From Myxococcales bacterium (GTDB taxonomy: Bacteria; Myxococcota_A; Polyangia; Polyangiales; Polyangiaceae), in NCBI GenBank assembly GCA_013298325.1, contig JAAFHJ010000228.1, positions 1-7,533 of the forward strand: 7,533 bases of DNA. Reading direction: 5' to 3'. Under the pieces are notes generated by a model. It had not been told where the DNA came from. It saw nothing but the letters and a program-made list of their open reading frames with translations, and did not search any database. Both the position numbers and the translations under genes were made by a program. Numbering within the stretch: position 1 is the stretch's first letter; each line of letters begins with the position of its first letter. Shown here piece by piece: positions 6,124-7,533 of this stretch.

Positions 6124-7533
6124 CTTTTACCGTCGCAGAAACGTTTGATCTTGCCGTTGTGCCGCCGGAAGTGCGCGAGGTCTGCAATCGGCTGCGTAGC
6201 GCCGGGAAGAAGGCCTGGGTCGTCGGCGGCTGCGTCCGTGATACGCTGATCGGGCGCATCCCCGGCGACTGGGACGTCTGCACCGACGCCGTCCCCGACG
6301 AGATGCTCCGCATTTTTCCGCGGGCGATTCCGACGGGAATTCAACATGGTACGGTGACGGTCGTCGTCCGTCGCCCCGGCCAAGAGGCGGCCCATGTGGA
6401 GGTCACGACCCTCCGTGGCGAGACGACCTACACGGACGGTCGTCGCCCAGACGGCGTCTTCTTCGTCGACGACATTGTCGCCGACCTCGCACGCCGTGAC
6501 TTCACCATCAACGCGATCGCCGTCGATGCCGAAACGGGCACCCTGGTCGACCCCTTCCAAGGGCGCAAAGATCTTACGGAAAGGACGATTCGCGCTGTTG
6601 GCGTCGCCGAGGAGCGCTTCTCGGAGGACGGCCTCCGCGTGCTTCGCGCCGCCCGTTTTGCCGCCCAGCTCGACTTCACCGTCGAGACGACAACCCGTCA
6701 GGCGATCGGGCGGACCCTCGATACCTATCGGAAAGTCTCCGCGGAGCGCGTTCGCGAAGAGTGGCTTAAGTCGATGAAGGCGAAGACGCCGAGTATCGCC
6801 TTTGACCTGATGCGCGAAACCGGGATTCTTTCGGTGACGTGCCCGGAACTTTTGGACGGCGTCGGGTGCGATCAGAATCGCTATCATACCTACGACGTCT
6901 GGGGTCACGCTCTCGGCTGTATGGACGCATGTGTTGGCGATCCGATCCTCCGTCTTTCGGCCCTCTTTCATGATGTGGGGAAGCCGAAGACGCGCAATCG
7001 GCACCCGGAACACGGCGACTACACCTTCTACAATCACGAGATCGTCGGCGCGGAGATCGTCGAGCCGATCCTTCAACGGCTTAAATTCTCGACGGACGAG
7101 ACTACCCGAATCAAACACCTCGTTCGCCAGCACATGTGGCACTACGATGGCTGGAGCGATGCGACCGTTCGTCGCTGGATTCGCCGGGTAGGCGTGGAAG
7201 CGATCGACGACCTCTACCGCCTTCGCGAAGCCGACATCCGCGGGAAAGGTCCCGAAAAGATTGATGCCGGTGACTTCGACAGCCTCGAAGCGCTTCGCGT
7301 GCATGCTGCACGTATTCTTGCCGAGGGTACGGCGCTCACGATCAAGGACCTCTCGCTCAACGGGCGAGACTTGATGCAGGAACTTCAATTGAAGCCCGGA
7401 CGCATCCTCGGAGAGATCTTGGAGCACCTCCTTGAGCGCGTGACCGACGATCCCGCACGAAACGAACGTGAGGTGCTCCTCGCAGAGGCGCGCGTATTCG
7501 TGGCAGGGAAGGTCGTGAAGCCTCGCCGGCCAT
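6120..7533 (+). CDS. CCA tRNA nucleotidyltransferase / poly(A) polymerase family protein with HD domain, 3' end cut by window edge
   Basis: 471 codons are present with no stop before the right edge. This class II nucleotidyltransferase adds or repairs the CCA end of tRNAs, or adds A tails, in the cytoplasm. The head has VVGGCVRD at 34-41, the catalytic Asp50-Trp-Asp52 in GDWDVCTDA, and TGIQHGTVTVVV at 72-83. Next come VEVTTLRGE at 93-101, DGRRPD (106-111) and ARRDFTINA (124-132), then the neck RFSEDGLRVLRAARFAA (167-182). An HD domain follows, with His263, LFHDVGK at 282-288 (His284, Asp285) and probably His308 and His338, as in enzymes that add 2',3'-cyclic phosphodiesterase/phosphatase activity to tRNA repair. 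The start is GTG at 6120-6122, overlapping the lipoprotein stop as GTGA, with GGGAG about eight bases upstream. The length already fits the family (about 400-480), so little is probably missing. CCA addition and poly(A) addition cannot be told apart by eye. Confidence 0.92.
   Translation, partial: MTFTVAETFDLAVVPPEVREVCNRLRSAGKKAWVVGGCVRDTLIGRIPGDWDVCTDAVPDEMLRIFPRAIPTGIQHGTVTVVVRRPGQEAAHVEVTTLRGETTYTDGRRPDGVFFVDDIVADLARRDFTINAIAVDAETGTLVDPFQGRKDLTERTIRAVGVAEERFSEDGLRVLRAARFAAQLDFTVETTTRQAIGRTLDTYRKVSAERVREEWLKSMKAKTPSIAFDLMRETGILSVTCPELLDGVGCDQNRYHTYDVWGHALGCMDACVGDPILRLSALFHDVGKPKTRNRHPEHGDYTFYNHEIVGAEIVEPILQRLKFSTDETTRIKHLVRQHMWHYDGWSDATVRRWIRRVGVEAIDDLYRLREADIRGKGPEKIDAGDFDSLEALRVHAARILAEGTALTIKDLSLNGRDLMQELQLKPGRILGEILEHLLERVTDDPARNEREVLLAEARVFVAGKVVKPRRP

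Noticed and set aside
5868..7427. 519-codon open frame on the minus strand, antisense to the lipoprotein end and the CCA enzyme
   Set aside because: The plus strand carries clear CCA-enzyme motifs throughout. The antisense translation has no recognisable motif and is the usual shadow of a GC-rich coding region.

Overview
The window looks like a chromosomal segment of a GC-rich (about 60% by eye) Gram-negative bacterium, most likely a myxobacterium-type deltaproteobacterium (Myxococcota). This placement rests on three things: a secreted lipoprotein with a Cys-Gly-Ser-Glu-Asp start and a long Asp/Ala/Ser linker, a large two-module dehydratase activase, and a HAD-IG 5'-nucleotidase. It is an inference from style, not from a marker gene. 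I see no mobile element, CRISPR array, rRNA or tRNA.

Left third (1-2474, minus strand): one long reading frame, open through the left edge. It is the first 824 codons of a very large BcrA/BcrD/HgdC-type acyl-CoA dehydratase activase. It holds two complete ASKHA-ATPase modules in tandem, each with its phosphate-binding motif and two cysteines in the iron-sulfur positions, then a cysteine-rich connector and the beginning of a DUF2229 domain.

Centre (2475-2871): a roughly 400-base divergent intergenic region. It shows no credible gene, but it contains a cluster of inverted repeats whose arms overlap, so that alternative foldings exclude each other.

Right two thirds (2872-7533, plus strand): a tight run of four genes that reads as one operon. 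They are a small GTG-started protein that may be a degenerate receiver domain; a HAD-IG family 5'-nucleotidase (overlapping by ATGA); a lipoprotein with a lactonase-like beta-propeller (after a 46-base gap with a GC-rich hairpin); and a class II CCA-adding/poly(A) polymerase-type nucleotidyltransferase with an HD domain (overlapping by GTGA, open through the right edge).

Two of the four plus-strand genes start with GTG, and two of the three junctions are 4-base stop/start overlaps, which points to translational coupling. The operon joins nucleotide dephosphorylation and tRNA 3'-end (CCA) or RNA tailing with two proteins of unknown role. The activase is divergently transcribed and its dehydratase/reductase partner is not in view. 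Nothing here proves a new system. The most unusual items are the activase connector, the overlapping inverted repeats, and the unexplained partners of the nucleotidase and the CCA enzyme.
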